Part shown: positions 34,127 to 43,489 of the stretch, one piece after another
Position numbering within the stretch: the first letter of the stretch is position 1
Layout: each line of letters starts with the position of its first letter
Assembly: GCF_020991415.1 (NCBI RefSeq)
Contig: NZ_JAJMOY010000006.1
Span: forward strand, 186,001 to 250,000
Direction: 5' to 3'
Origin: Flavobacterium sp. ENC
Lineage (GTDB): Bacteria; Bacteroidota; Bacteroidia; Flavobacteriales; Flavobacteriaceae
Length of the DNA: 64,000 nucleotides
The notes under the pieces: model-generated
What the model was told of the DNA's origin: nothing
The model's database searches: none
Seen by the model: the letters and a program-made list of their open reading frames with translations, nothing else
Translations under genes and position numbers: made by a program

Positions 34127-35524
34127 TTACTGTTTTTTATTGAAAGCAGCTAATATATATTTCTGAATGATCTCATCGCTGGGAGATTGTGAATTGTAAT
34201 TTCCGCCGGTAATAATGGTCACCATATTTTGCTGCTCCCAAATGTAAATCTTCTGTCCGCCATTTCCCTGCGCGGCTTTTCCATTATAGCGTACTCCGTT
34301 TACATCCAGGTACTTGAGCCACCATAAATAACCGTAATTAACACCCTGTACTACAGATTGTCTGCTGAAGGATTCCTGTACCCAGTCTTTAGAGATTACC
34401 TGTTTGCCATTCCACAGTCCCTGATTCAGATAGAGCAAACCTAATTTCCCCATATCTCTCGGACTTAAATAAATCTGGCAGAAGGTTTCGGAACTTGAGG
34501 CATCCGGTTTAAAATTCCATATAAAATTTTTGATTCCAATATCTTTAAAAAGAGTCTGCCTGGCAAAGTCGGGCAGGGGCATTTTAGTGGCTTTTTCAAT
34601 AATCCGGCCCAGTGTGATCGGATTTCCGGAGCAGTACATTCCCTTTCCTCCGGGTACATCAATCATGGGTAAGTCCAGGGTAAATTGTATCCAGTCGGCC
34701 GAATTATTCATGGTGGTTTCGTTGCCTTCCGATCTTGGATTGCTCACGTCACAATCCAGACCGCTTTGGTTGGTCAAAAGGTTTTTGATCGAAATTAACC
34801 TTTTGTCTTCGGTAAGATTTTTAAAAGTATATTCCGGAAAAAAGGAAAGGACGGTTTCGTCTTTGCTTTTTATAAACCCTTTATCAATGGCAATTCCGGT
34901 AAGCGCCGAAACAAAGCTCTTTGTAGCAGATCGCAGTTCGTGTAGTTTGGTTTTATTGTATTCATAAAAATATTCTTCAAACACCAGTTTTCCGTCCTTA
35001 ATAATCAGAACACTATGAACATTGGGTAAGGAACCGTCTACGATTTTCTGCATCATTTCACTCAGTAATGCTTTGTCTAAACCGGTTTTATCGAGATTTC
35101 CTGTCGGAATTCCATCCGGATCTTGTTTCGGCTGCTGGTATATGTATTTAAAATCTTTCGGGTTTAGTCTGGCGTACCACATTTCTTTTGGAAAAACTAC
35201 TTTTTTAGAGAGCAGGTTGTAAGTACTTCCTTCAGAAGAATAACCGGTAATGATTCCTGCCTTTCTTTCAAAAGTTACTTTTTCCTTTGACATATTTTCA
35301 AAAACATCTTTGTCAACTGCATTTAATTTATATTTGCTTTCGTTGATAATGGCGAATAAAACAGTGTCTTTTGGTGAAGCAGCTATTTTAACAGAACCTT
35401 TATTTATGTATTCATAAACACCTTCATATTCTTTTAATTGTTCGTAGGTAATTTTGAATTTTTTTTGTGCATAACCCGAATAAATCGCCAATAAAAATAA
35501 CAGAAGCAAATGGTTTTTTTTCAT
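34127..35524 (-). CDS. Secreted serine hydrolase of the beta-lactamase (class C/PBP-like) family
   Basis: 465 residues with a signal peptide (YSGYAQ). About 130 N-terminal residues of unknown fold, then a beta-lactamase-like domain: LRSATKSFVSALTG holds the SxxK motif (Ser199, Lys202), GMYCSGNPITLG the Tyr motif (Tyr297), and the C-terminal GNGGQKIYIWEQQNMVTIITGG the HxG-like strand. Such proteins are esterases, peptidases or amidases; nothing here shows beta-lactam resistance. Not part of an evident operon. Confidence 0.85.
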   Translation of the reverse strand: MKKNHLLLLFLLAIYSGYAQKKFKITYEQLKEYEGVYEYINKGSVKIAASPKDTVLFAIINESKYKLNAVDKDVFENMSKEKVTFERKAGIITGYSSEGSTYNLLSKKVVFPKEMWYARLNPKDFKYIYQQPKQDPDGIPTGNLDKTGLDKALLSEMMQKIVDGSLPNVHSVLIIKDGKLVFEEYFYEYNKTKLHELRSATKSFVSALTGIAIDKGFIKSKDETVLSFFPEYTFKNLTEDKRLISIKNLLTNQSGLDCDVSNPRSEGNETTMNNSADWIQFTLDLPMIDVPGGKGMYCSGNPITLGRIIEKATKMPLPDFARQTLFKDIGIKNFIWNFKPDASSSETFCQIYLSPRDMGKLGLLYLNQGLWNGKQVISKDWVQESFSRQSVVQGVNYGYLWWLKYLDVNGVRYNGKAAQGNGGQKIYIWEQQNMVTIITGGNYNSQSPSDEIIQKYILAAFNKKQ

Positions 35525-35576
35525 TCTTTTTTGGTTTTAAGGAATTGTTGGTTAGTTAATTAAGGAAAGTTATAAA

Positions 35577-35616
35577 AAAAAGAGACACCTAATTACGAAA
35601 TTAGTGTCTCTTTTTT
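35577..35616. terminator. Terminator downstream of the DUF2911 gene
   Basis: Stem AAAAGAGACA with CTAATT against AATTAG and TGTCTCTTTT, one bulged base and a short loop, with T/A runs on both sides. Ends the DUF2911 transcript on the - strand. Confidence 0.8.
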
Positions 35617-35640
35617 ATTATCGTGTATTTTTAGGTACCC

Positions 35641-36201
35641 TTATTTAATGCTGATCGGCACTTCAACCATTGTTTTGTCCCAGCCAATTACTAAATTAGC
35701 ACCAGTACCCTGAGCGGTAAAAGCAATCGATAAAGCTTCTACAGGAGTTGAGATTGGTTTAACCGGAACAACAATTTTCACAAGGTCTTTACCTGAATCA
35801 TAAGGATATGCGCCCCATAAATCAATTTCCTTATTAATGATAACAGTCCATTTGTCTTTTTCAGGAATAGCAAAAAGGCTATATGTCCCTGCAGGAACCG
35901 CAACACCGTTGATCGTTACCGATTTGTAAAATTTGATTTCCGTGTTTTCGTTAGCACCTACGCGCCATACTTCACCAAACGGAATTAATTCTCCAAAAAT
36001 CGCTCTTCCTTTTGCAGAAGGTCTTGAATAAATAACTTTGATTACAGGTGAAGGAGAATCTGTTTTCTTAAATTTTACGGATTTATTCGGGAAATAAGCA
36101 ATATCGGCCGGACTGGCATCCAGAGGTGCGAATTTGACTTCCTGTGCATTAACAGAAAAGACAAACAATAAAAGAAGGGTCAGTAAACTAAAATTTTTCA
36201 T
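35641..36201 (-). CDS. DUF2911 family secreted protein
   Basis: 186 residues, signal peptide ending SVNAQ. DUF2911 signature: IKVIYSRPSAKGRAIFGELIPFGEVWRVGANENTEIKFYKSVTINGVAVPAGTYSLFAIPEKDKWTVI. Function unknown. It lies 66 bases downstream of a GH2 gene on the same strand and before a terminator, so it could be the last gene of the second glycan locus, or an unrelated neighbour. Confidence 0.9.
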   Translation of the reverse strand: MKNFSLLTLLLLFVFSVNAQEVKFAPLDASPADIAYFPNKSVKFKKTDSPSPVIKVIYSRPSAKGRAIFGELIPFGEVWRVGANENTEIKFYKSVTINGVAVPAGTYSLFAIPEKDKWTVIINKEIDLWGAYPYDSGKDLVKIVVPVKPISTPVEALSIAFTAQGTGANLVIGWDKTMVEVPISIK

Positions 36202-36267
36202 AACGTAGTATTTTTAATATGATTCATACAAAAATAAGAGAATAAAGAATAGGAAGAGATTAAATTT

Positions 36268-38082
36268 TTACTCCTTTTTCTTTTTTTCATACCAGTCGTG
36301 CATGATGTAAAAAGCTTTCTTTTTCTGACCGTCGTTGGAAATCAGTCCTTTTCTGTTGTATTCGTCCTGAATGCCCGGCAGTAATCTTCTTGGTGATCTG
36401 AAATCGACCAGAATCCAAGGGCTTAATCCGCTGAGGTGGGGTATTTTTTCGATCATTTTCAGGTTCTGAATGTACAGGTATTCCTGGTATTCTTCTGTCC
36501 AGCGTTCATTTTTTTCTCCGTGTAAGCCGGCTTTGGCATCACCTCCAAATTCAGAAACAATTACCGGTTTGTTGTATTTGGTTTTCCATAGGATCTTTTC
36601 GGCATCTTCCAGATTTCCGCCGTACCAGCCCAAATACTGATTGAATGCAATGATGTCTAAATATTGTCCGATTTCATCATTGATAGTGCCGAAGCCATCT
36701 CCGCTTTGCGTTAATAAGGCCGCGCTGATTAATCGGGTATTGTCTAATGATTTGGTATGGTCTGCCAGGTTTTTGATGAAATTATTTCTCGCATCAGAAA
36801 TTGGGGTTTCGTTGGCCATGGACCAAATGATGATACAGGCTCTGTTTTTATCTCTTGTAATGGCTGCCGTTAACTGGTCCTGAGCATTGTTATAGGTTTC
36901 TTTTCTGGTGAATTCAACGGTCCAGTACACCGGAATTTCTTCCCACACCATTAAGCCTAATTTGTCAGCCAGTCGGATAATGTTTTCGTTGTGCGGATAA
37001 TGGGCCAGACGTACATAGTTGCAGCCTAATTCCTTTGCCCAGTTGAGCAGGCGTAAGGCATCTTCTTCGGAATTGGCGCGCCCGCCTTTGGCATTTTCTT
37101 CATGGATCGAAATGCCGCGAAGGAAGATTTGTTTTCCGTTCAGCAAAATTTTATCCTCCTGCGTTGCAATGGTCCTGAAACCTATGTTATCTTTTAATTT
37201 TTCCCCGTTGAAATCGATCGTTACCTCATATAATTTTGGATTTTCGGGTGACCAGTAGGAGATGTTTTTGGAGGGAATTTCAAATTTCAAAAGACCATCA
37301 GTGCCCACTTTTCCTTTGTAATTGATTTTTAATTCGGGAATAGCAATTGCTACAGCATTCTGAGCCGGATTGAAGTTGTTGATTTTGACAAAACCGGATA
37401 TTTTGTTTTTATCTTTTTTATCCAGCTGAATGGTATAATCTTCCACAAAAGAGGCTGATTCTTCTATTAAAGTCACATCGCGCGTAATCCCGCCGTAATT
37501 CCACCAGTCGGTATTAAGCGTCGGGACATCTTCTTTATGACGGGTATTGTCCACTTTGATGACCAGATAATTGTCTTTTGGTTTTACAATCGAAGTGACT
37601 TCATAATTAAAGGGCGTAAAACCGCCTTCGTGCGTTCCCAGTTTCTTTCCGTTCAAATAAACATCAGCTTTGTAATTGATAGCTCCGATGTACACAAAAA
37701 GGCGTTTTTGGGCTTTCAGGTCGTAATCAAAGGATTTTTTGAACCATACATTTCCTTCGTAATATTTAAGCTCAGGAACCTGTGAATTCCAGTCTCCCGG
37801 AATGTTTATTTTGGGTGATTTGTCAAAATCGTATTCTACTAGTTCCTGTTTGTTTACAGCATGATAATTACTAAAATAAGCCGCTTTGGAAGGCTTTTCC
37901 TGCTTGTCGTAAACATCATGGTGAAAACTGTAATACCCTGTTTCGTAAGGATCGACAATGTAATTCCATACGCCGTTTAAAGAAGTGGTATGTCTATTTG
38001 GAACGTTTGAAATCAGGTTTTGATTTTGCGCTTGTCCGAGAATGGAAAAGGTCAGGAGCAATGTGGTTAGTAGTTTTTTCAT
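36268..38082 (-). CDS. GH2 glycosidase, beta-glucuronidase-like
   Basis: Retaining exo-glycosidase. 604 residues, signal peptide (LGQAQ), then sugar-binding jelly roll (about 30-220; YYEGNVWFKKSF, YLNGKKLGTHEGGFTPFNYEVT, YGGITRDVTLI), Ig-like domain and TIM barrel (about 320-600). Acid/base Glu425 in WSMANETP and nucleophile Glu511 in IVSEFGGDA. The size and the LRLAHYPHNENIIRLADKLGLMVWEEIPVYW block fit beta-glucuronidases, which matches nearby GH88 and uronate genes. Beta-galactosidase cannot be excluded. A 235-base repeat-rich gap separates it from the next GH2 gene. Confidence 0.88.
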   Translation of the reverse strand: MKKLLTTLLLTFSILGQAQNQNLISNVPNRHTTSLNGVWNYIVDPYETGYYSFHHDVYDKQEKPSKAAYFSNYHAVNKQELVEYDFDKSPKINIPGDWNSQVPELKYYEGNVWFKKSFDYDLKAQKRLFVYIGAINYKADVYLNGKKLGTHEGGFTPFNYEVTSIVKPKDNYLVIKVDNTRHKEDVPTLNTDWWNYGGITRDVTLIEESASFVEDYTIQLDKKDKNKISGFVKINNFNPAQNAVAIAIPELKINYKGKVGTDGLLKFEIPSKNISYWSPENPKLYEVTIDFNGEKLKDNIGFRTIATQEDKILLNGKQIFLRGISIHEENAKGGRANSEEDALRLLNWAKELGCNYVRLAHYPHNENIIRLADKLGLMVWEEIPVYWTVEFTRKETYNNAQDQLTAAITRDKNRACIIIWSMANETPISDARNNFIKNLADHTKSLDNTRLISAALLTQSGDGFGTINDEIGQYLDIIAFNQYLGWYGGNLEDAEKILWKTKYNKPVIVSEFGGDAKAGLHGEKNERWTEEYQEYLYIQNLKMIEKIPHLSGLSPWILVDFRSPRRLLPGIQDEYNRKGLISNDGQKKKAFYIMHDWYEKKKKE

Positions 38083-38135
38083 TGGTAAAGTTTGTTTTAT
38101 TTAGTATCAAAGCCGCAGCTTTTGTATTTATCTCT

Positions 38136-38291
38136 CTCAAAGTCACAGAGTCGCAAAGTTATTTGCAACAGATTAAAATGATTTTTTCTCGCAGATTTGG
38201 CAGATTGAGCAGATAATTTATTTACAAAGTTTTAAAATTAAATCTGCTCAATCTGCGAGACATAAAAAAAAACTTTGCAACTCTGCGCGAC
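38136..38291. repeat. Nested fold-back repeat between the two GH2 genes
   Basis: Outer arms: GTCACAGAGTCGCAAAGTT (38142-38160) against AACTTTGCAACTCTGCGCGAC (38271-38291), imperfect. Inner arms near 38187-38216 (TCTCGCAGATTTGGCAGATTGAGC...) against 38240-38260 (AAATCTGCTCAATCTGCGAGA). The CTCGCAGATT word family is shared with 26104-26263. Confidence 0.75.
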
Positions 38292-38317
38292 TAATTCATT
38301 CCAGTTTAAATAGCTTT

Positions 38318-40750
38318 TTATTCAATCGGTATTCGTAAATATTCCCCTTTAAAATTCTGGTTCAGCACTGTCATTTCGATTGGAATATTTAAACCATCAG
38401 GAATCACTTCAATCGAAGCTTTTCCGTTTGCCATCCGGATGGATTCGCTTCCGGTTGGTGTTCCCTGGCTTTTCATTGTTTTGCCACCTTTTAGGCATTG
38501 GAAATATACGCTTTCTTCATAATCTAAACAACGTAAATTGTTGTTATCTATCGCAATAGCCGTTACAAGATAATTTCCGTTCTTTAATTTTTGGGAAGAT
38601 AATTGTAACGAAACTGCGGATTCATTTTTAGTAAAACGATAATTTACTTTTAAAGTATCCGAAACCGTTTTGCCGTCTTTATTTTTTCCAATGGCGATTA
38701 AAATGTTTTCCCCTTTTTTGAAGTTAACGTCCCAGGTTAGGCCACAGGCCGGATAACTGGCGATATTTCGTTGTTTCTCACCAAGGGATTTTCCGTCGTG
38801 GTATAAAGTCACCTTTTCGCAATTGCTAAAGACGCTTAGGATTCTGGGCGTATTTTCAGGGCCCTGGCGTTCTGTCCAGGTATGCGATTCGATGTAAGTA
38901 AAAGGTTCGTCGCTCCAGTAACTTTTAAAAACATAATACGCATCTTTTGGAACTCCGTTTCGGTCCACCAGTCCTTTTTGGTTCATGTACGGAATATCAT
39001 CTTCCGGACGCAGCGGCGTTGCAAAATCCTTGAATGCCCATTGAACATTACCCACAAACGTTGGATCATTCTCGGATATATGCAAATGCCAGTCGAATAA
39101 ATCAACAATATAATTTTCGCTCCAGTCGCCAATTTGGGCAATATTGGCCACTTTTGTCTGTACAATGGCTTCTTCCCAGCCTTCTGCTTTTATGATATTT
39201 TCGCCTGTAACCGGATTTTCGCTGTGACGGCCCACATGACTGTCGCCGCCATATTCGGCATGGATAAAATGTTTGTATTCTTTCTTATACACATCAATTG
39301 CTTTTTGATAGCTTTTATAACTTCCGGAATACCAGCCCGACCAGATAGAAGGGGAGAAGACGTCTACAGTCTGCGAGCCTTCATAGTATTTTCGGATCGC
39401 TGTTTTTCGGTTCGGATCCATTTTATGGGCGATATCGTTTAGCTCCGTCAGAAAAGCATTGGTCTTTTCGGTATTGTCTCCGTCAGGAAAGTCGGGAAGC
39501 CAGTTCATTTCATTTCCCAAAGACCAGATAATGATACTCGGGTGATTATAGTTCTGATTGATGATTTCCGCCAGCATGTTTCTGGTATTGGTTTTCCACA
39601 GGTCATCACCAATTCCGCCACGGCACCAGGGTAATTCATCCCACACCAAAAGACCAAGTTCATCACAGGCTTTATAGACTTCCGGATCTTGCGGGTAATG
39701 CGCCAGACGGACAAAATTAGCCCCCATTTTTTTTATGGATTCCATATCAGCACGATGTTGCGCATTGCTCATGGCAGCACCAACACCGGCTTGTTCTTCG
39801 TGTCGGTGTGTACCGCGAAGCAAGAGCCTTTTTCCGTTCAGGTAAAAAGGGCCATGATCTTTAAACTCAAACCATCGGAAACCTACTTTTTCATTGATAC
39901 TGTCTTTTGCTTTGTTTTTTTCTGATAAAACAGCTGTTACGGTATATAAATTCGGTTTTTGGGTATCCCACAATTCCGGATTTTTGATGTTTTCGAATGT
40001 GATGGTAGTTGTTTTATTGGTAATCGAAACGGTTTTACCCGCTACTTTTTTTCCTTTAGGATCCTTAAGCGTGACTGTCAGGGAAAGATCTTTTGCATTG
40101 TCCGGATGTACGGTCGATGCGATGATTTGCAAAGAGGCTTTTTTCGCCGAGACTTCCGGAGTGGTAATTTTCAGGTTGTCGATATTGTTTTTGTATTTGG
40201 AAACCAGCCAGACATCGCGCGTAATCCCGCCATAGATAAAGAAATCACTTTTCTGGGACGGAATAATTTCAATGTCATAACTATTGTCCACCCGAACAAA
40301 AACAGCATTGTTTCCTTCTTTAATATAATTCGTAATATCGATGGTAAATCCAATATATCCGCCAATATGACCTCCGGCTTCTTTGCCGTTGACGTATACT
40401 TTCGTAGTCACATTCGCTCCTTCGAAATATAAAAAATACCGTTTATCAGGATCTATTTGTGCAATGTTGAGCTGTTTCTGATACCAGCTTGCATCACGCC
40501 TGTAACCGGGATTTAAGTCGGTGGCGTCTTCGCTGTTCCAGCTGTGCGGCAGATTTATTCCGGTCCAGTTCGCTGCTTTTTGGACATCGTTTAGGTTTGG
40601 AGTATTGTTTTCTAAATAAAGCCAGTGGTCATTGCTATTTGTTTTGGTACGCAAATCAGTAGTTGCCTGAGCAAAAAGACTGCCCAGGCAAAACTGAAAA
40701 ACAAAAATGAAAGTAAAAAAAGAGCTATAGTGGTACGATTGTTTTCTCAT
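38318..40750 (-). CDS. GH2 glycosidase, beta-galactosidase-like
   Basis: 810 residues with signal peptide (GSLFAQ). Jelly roll (about 40-200: YRRDASWYQKQL, VYVNGKEAGGHIGGYIGFTIDIT, FIYGGITRDVWLV), Ig-like domain, TIM barrel (about 310-610) and C-terminal beta domains (Big-like, about 640-800). Acid/base Glu414 in WSLGNEMNW; nucleophile Glu499 in HAEYGGDSH. The extra C-terminal domains and length fit Bacteroidota GH2 beta-galactosidases; linkage specificity is unknown. Three bases separate it from the GH88 gene. Confidence 0.9.
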   Translation of the reverse strand: MRKQSYHYSSFFTFIFVFQFCLGSLFAQATTDLRTKTNSNDHWLYLENNTPNLNDVQKAANWTGINLPHSWNSEDATDLNPGYRRDASWYQKQLNIAQIDPDKRYFLYFEGANVTTKVYVNGKEAGGHIGGYIGFTIDITNYIKEGNNAVFVRVDNSYDIEIIPSQKSDFFIYGGITRDVWLVSKYKNNIDNLKITTPEVSAKKASLQIIASTVHPDNAKDLSLTVTLKDPKGKKVAGKTVSITNKTTTITFENIKNPELWDTQKPNLYTVTAVLSEKNKAKDSINEKVGFRWFEFKDHGPFYLNGKRLLLRGTHRHEEQAGVGAAMSNAQHRADMESIKKMGANFVRLAHYPQDPEVYKACDELGLLVWDELPWCRGGIGDDLWKTNTRNMLAEIINQNYNHPSIIIWSLGNEMNWLPDFPDGDNTEKTNAFLTELNDIAHKMDPNRKTAIRKYYEGSQTVDVFSPSIWSGWYSGSYKSYQKAIDVYKKEYKHFIHAEYGGDSHVGRHSENPVTGENIIKAEGWEEAIVQTKVANIAQIGDWSENYIVDLFDWHLHISENDPTFVGNVQWAFKDFATPLRPEDDIPYMNQKGLVDRNGVPKDAYYVFKSYWSDEPFTYIESHTWTERQGPENTPRILSVFSNCEKVTLYHDGKSLGEKQRNIASYPACGLTWDVNFKKGENILIAIGKNKDGKTVSDTLKVNYRFTKNESAVSLQLSSQKLKNGNYLVTAIAIDNNNLRCLDYEESVYFQCLKGGKTMKSQGTPTGSESIRMANGKASIEVIPDGLNIPIEMTVLNQNFKGEYLRIPIE

Positions 40751-40753
40751 AAG

Positions 40754-41938
40754 TTATAAGTCTTTTTTTCTTAATAATGCTTCCAGGAAATAGTAATCGG
40801 CATAAATTATGGGTTCATCAATTTCGTCTTTCTTAGGCCAGTTTCCTGTGCTGTGATCTAAAATAAAAGGCGCATTGATTTTAGGGTTTACAATATAGTT
40901 GTCTGACTGTAAAGTCCTGATTACCTTTTCGGCGTAGGTCAGGTAACTTTTGTTTTGGGTATAGCCATAAAGTTCATATAAAGCAGAAGCCATAACGGTT
41001 GCGGCAGAAACATCACGTGCTGCATTTGGAATCGAGGGATCTTTAAAATCCCAATACGGAATTCCGTCTTCCGGCAGGTTTTGGTTTGTAATGAAAAACT
41101 GTGCTGTTGCTTCGGCCTGTTTCAGGTAGGCCGGATCTTTGGTATATCGGTACGACATGGTAAAACCGTACACCGCCCAGGCTTGTCCGCGTGCCCAGAC
41201 GGAATCGTCATTATATCCCTGAAGCGTGGTTTTCTTTCTCACAGCTCCGGTATCAGGATTATAATCGATGACGTGATAACAACTGTTGTCTGCCCTAAAT
41301 TGATTTTTCAGTGTGGTATTGGCATGCTTTACCGCGATGTCGTGATACTTTTTATTGCCGGATAATTTGGTCGCCTCAAAAAGTAGTTCAAGGTTCATCA
41401 TATTATCAATAATCACAGGATATTCCCAAATGTCTTTGTTGAAATCCCAGGAACGGATCGCTCCGGTTTTTTCATTAAATCGGGTACACAACGTTTCGGC
41501 TCCTTTGATGATAACATTTTGGTACTCCGATTTGTTTTCGACTTTTAAGGCTTCGCCAAAAGCGCAGTACACTTTAAAACCAACATCATGAGAACCGCTG
41601 TTCACGCTTTCTTTTTTACTGAAAGGCGTCCACTTTTCAGCCTGTTTTCTGTATTCGGAATTGCCTGTCAATCGATACAGCTGCCATAAGTTTCCGGCAA
41701 AAAAACCACTGGTCCAATCTCGCGAAGGTACTTTCTTTATGAGATTGGATTTCAGGTTCATGCTGCGCGGCATGGACAGGGAATCAACAGGATATTCCAG
41801 CATCATTTTGTAACGGGTTTCAAGAAGAGTGCTGGCGGTTGCAGACGTATTTTTTGTTTGGGAATTAATTCCGGATTTGCACGCTGTTGCCAGCAATGCA
41901 AACCCAAGAATTAAAGTAAAAAAACTAACTTTATTCAT
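40754..41938 (-). CDS. GH88 unsaturated glucuronyl hydrolase (lipoprotein)
   Basis: Hydrates and releases 4,5-unsaturated glucuronate from lyase products. 394 residues with lipobox LLATAC. The (alpha/alpha)6-barrel motifs are present: SRDWTSGFFAGNLWQLYRLTG with Asp74 and PVIIDNMMNLELLFEATKLSG with Asp178, corresponding to the two catalytic Asp residues of the UGL family; also WARGQAWAVYGFTMSYRYT. Its presence implies a lyase acting on a glucuronate-containing glycan in this locus. It follows susD by 17 bases. Confidence 0.92.
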   Translation of the reverse strand: MNKVSFFTLILGFALLATACKSGINSQTKNTSATASTLLETRYKMMLEYPVDSLSMPRSMNLKSNLIKKVPSRDWTSGFFAGNLWQLYRLTGNSEYRKQAEKWTPFSKKESVNSGSHDVGFKVYCAFGEALKVENKSEYQNVIIKGAETLCTRFNEKTGAIRSWDFNKDIWEYPVIIDNMMNLELLFEATKLSGNKKYHDIAVKHANTTLKNQFRADNSCYHVIDYNPDTGAVRKKTTLQGYNDDSVWARGQAWAVYGFTMSYRYTKDPAYLKQAEATAQFFITNQNLPEDGIPYWDFKDPSIPNAARDVSAATVMASALYELYGYTQNKSYLTYAEKVIRTLQSDNYIVNPKINAPFILDHSTGNWPKKDEIDEPIIYADYYFLEALLRKKDL

Positions 41939-41955
41939 ACTAATTAATCTAATGT

Positions 41956-43473
41956 TTAGTAACCCGGATTGTTTGGTTTTAAATTAGGATTGATGGCCAG
42001 TTCCGTTCCCGGTAAGGCAAAAAGGTAATCCCTGTTCGGATCAAAATTGGCATGAGGCTCAAAACCAGCCGGACCAAATACTTCAGGACCGTTTTTCAGT
42101 CTTTTAATGTCATACCATCTGATGTATTCAAAGGCAAATTCGAGTCTTCTTTCATTGATTACCATTTTTCTGAAATCCACCTGGGACAATCCCGGAGTTA
42201 CATTCGCAGGAAAAGAAACTTGTTTTCCGGCTTTGTTTCGGGCTCTTGCCAGAACCCTGTTTACATAACCGTCCGCTTCTGAGGTTCCCGGAGTAATTTC
42301 GTTTAAGGCTTCGGCAGCGGTCAGCAATACTTCGGCGTAACGCATTGTGATGTAATTGTGCTGTGAAGTTCTTCCGTTGGCACCGGCTTTTCCCGGAAAA
42401 CGAAAGTATTTGGCAATATGCGGACGAGGTGCTTTTTCGTTATCACTTGAAGGATAAACCTGCAAAGAACCACCCGGGCCTGTTTTCTTTCTGATGATGG
42501 TATCAAAACTTACTGCTCTTCTGTAATCTCGCTGATCCCAGTCGTTAAAAACTTTCAAAGCAGGTACCGCTACAGAAAACCCCTGACCGTAGCTGTAACT
42601 GTCATCTTTTAAGGAACCCGTAAAAAACGCAGTATAGTCCTGACCGTAGTTTCCGGATACTAAGTTATTGAAATCAATGGTGAACAACGGTTCTTTCAAT
42701 GCCGCTGCTTTATTGGCATTAAACAAATCCTGAAAATCAGCATCCAGTCCCAATCCGAATTTTGCTTCGTTGGTAATAACATATTTCGCTTCATCGTATG
42801 CTTTCTGGTATTGGCCTAACGTCAGGTATACAGAAGCGAGATAACCTGCCGCTGTTCCTTTTCCCGGAACGGCTTTTACCTTTGGTTTATCGTCCAGCCA
42901 TTTTTTGGCAAATTCCAGATCTTCAATTATTTTGGCATAGACTACAGCCTCTTTGGTTCGGCTTAATTTATCGACCTGTGAAACTTCATTTACGGCAAAA
43001 TCAATATACGGAACGTCCCCAAAGATGCGTACCAGATGATAATACGTAAAAGCTCTTGCGAAATAGGCCTGTGCTACAATTGCGTTTACTTTTGCAGGAT
43101 CACCCGGTGTTTTTTTCGCACCTTCAATCGCCTGATTGGCCGCGGCAATAATGATATAGGATTGTGGCCAGAAGTTCGCCACAAGCGCATTGGTATCATT
43201 CATCTTAAAGTCGTTGACATCGATTCTCGCGGCCTGAGTCGTTCTGTCGCCAATATCGGCCATGTCGTCTCTGAGCATCAGTGCAATTGTAAATTCCCTT
43301 CCCCAGTAATTATTGTGGGCAATGTTGGCAAAACTTCCGTTTACAGCTGCCTGTAAGTCGTCTGTATTGTTAAAAAAGTTAGCGGGACGAATGATTCCAA
43401 CCGGATGTTCTTCTAGATCAGAGCATCCAAAGGCGAATATTCCCAAGAAAAGAAAAGCTATATATTTTTTCAT
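41956..43473 (-). CDS. susD: SusD/RagB-like surface glycan-binding lipoprotein (second locus)
   Basis: 505 residues with lipobox FAFGC (Cys17). Family features: IVAQAYFARAFTYYHLVRIFGDVPYI, the RYAEVLLTAAEALNE helix, NRVLARARNKAG and the C-terminal ERRLEFAFEYIRWYDIKRLKNG, ending in ALPGTELAINPNLKPNNPGY. Partner of the SusC protein 16 bases upstream; binds the glycan handled by GH88 and the GH2 enzymes. Confidence 0.95.
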   Translation of the reverse strand: MKKYIAFLFLGIFAFGCSDLEEHPVGIIRPANFFNNTDDLQAAVNGSFANIAHNNYWGREFTIALMLRDDMADIGDRTTQAARIDVNDFKMNDTNALVANFWPQSYIIIAAANQAIEGAKKTPGDPAKVNAIVAQAYFARAFTYYHLVRIFGDVPYIDFAVNEVSQVDKLSRTKEAVVYAKIIEDLEFAKKWLDDKPKVKAVPGKGTAAGYLASVYLTLGQYQKAYDEAKYVITNEAKFGLGLDADFQDLFNANKAAALKEPLFTIDFNNLVSGNYGQDYTAFFTGSLKDDSYSYGQGFSVAVPALKVFNDWDQRDYRRAVSFDTIIRKKTGPGGSLQVYPSSDNEKAPRPHIAKYFRFPGKAGANGRTSQHNYITMRYAEVLLTAAEALNEITPGTSEADGYVNRVLARARNKAGKQVSFPANVTPGLSQVDFRKMVINERRLEFAFEYIRWYDIKRLKNGPEVFGPAGFEPHANFDPNRDYLFALPGTELAINPNLKPNNPGY

Positions 43474-43489
43474 AATGTGTTGTATTAGA

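Noticed and set aside
34530..34967. 145-codon + strand frame inside the serine hydrolase
   Set aside because: Overlaps the SxxK and Tyr motif region of the real - strand gene and has no independent signals.
34127..35524. Antibiotic-resistance beta-lactamase
   Set aside because: SxxK and Tyr motifs are shared by many serine esterases and peptidases; nothing here indicates a true beta-lactamase.
39959..40432. 157-codon + strand frame inside the GH2 beta-galactosidase-like gene
   Set aside because: The opposite strand encodes conserved GH2 jelly-roll motifs; this frame has no family features.
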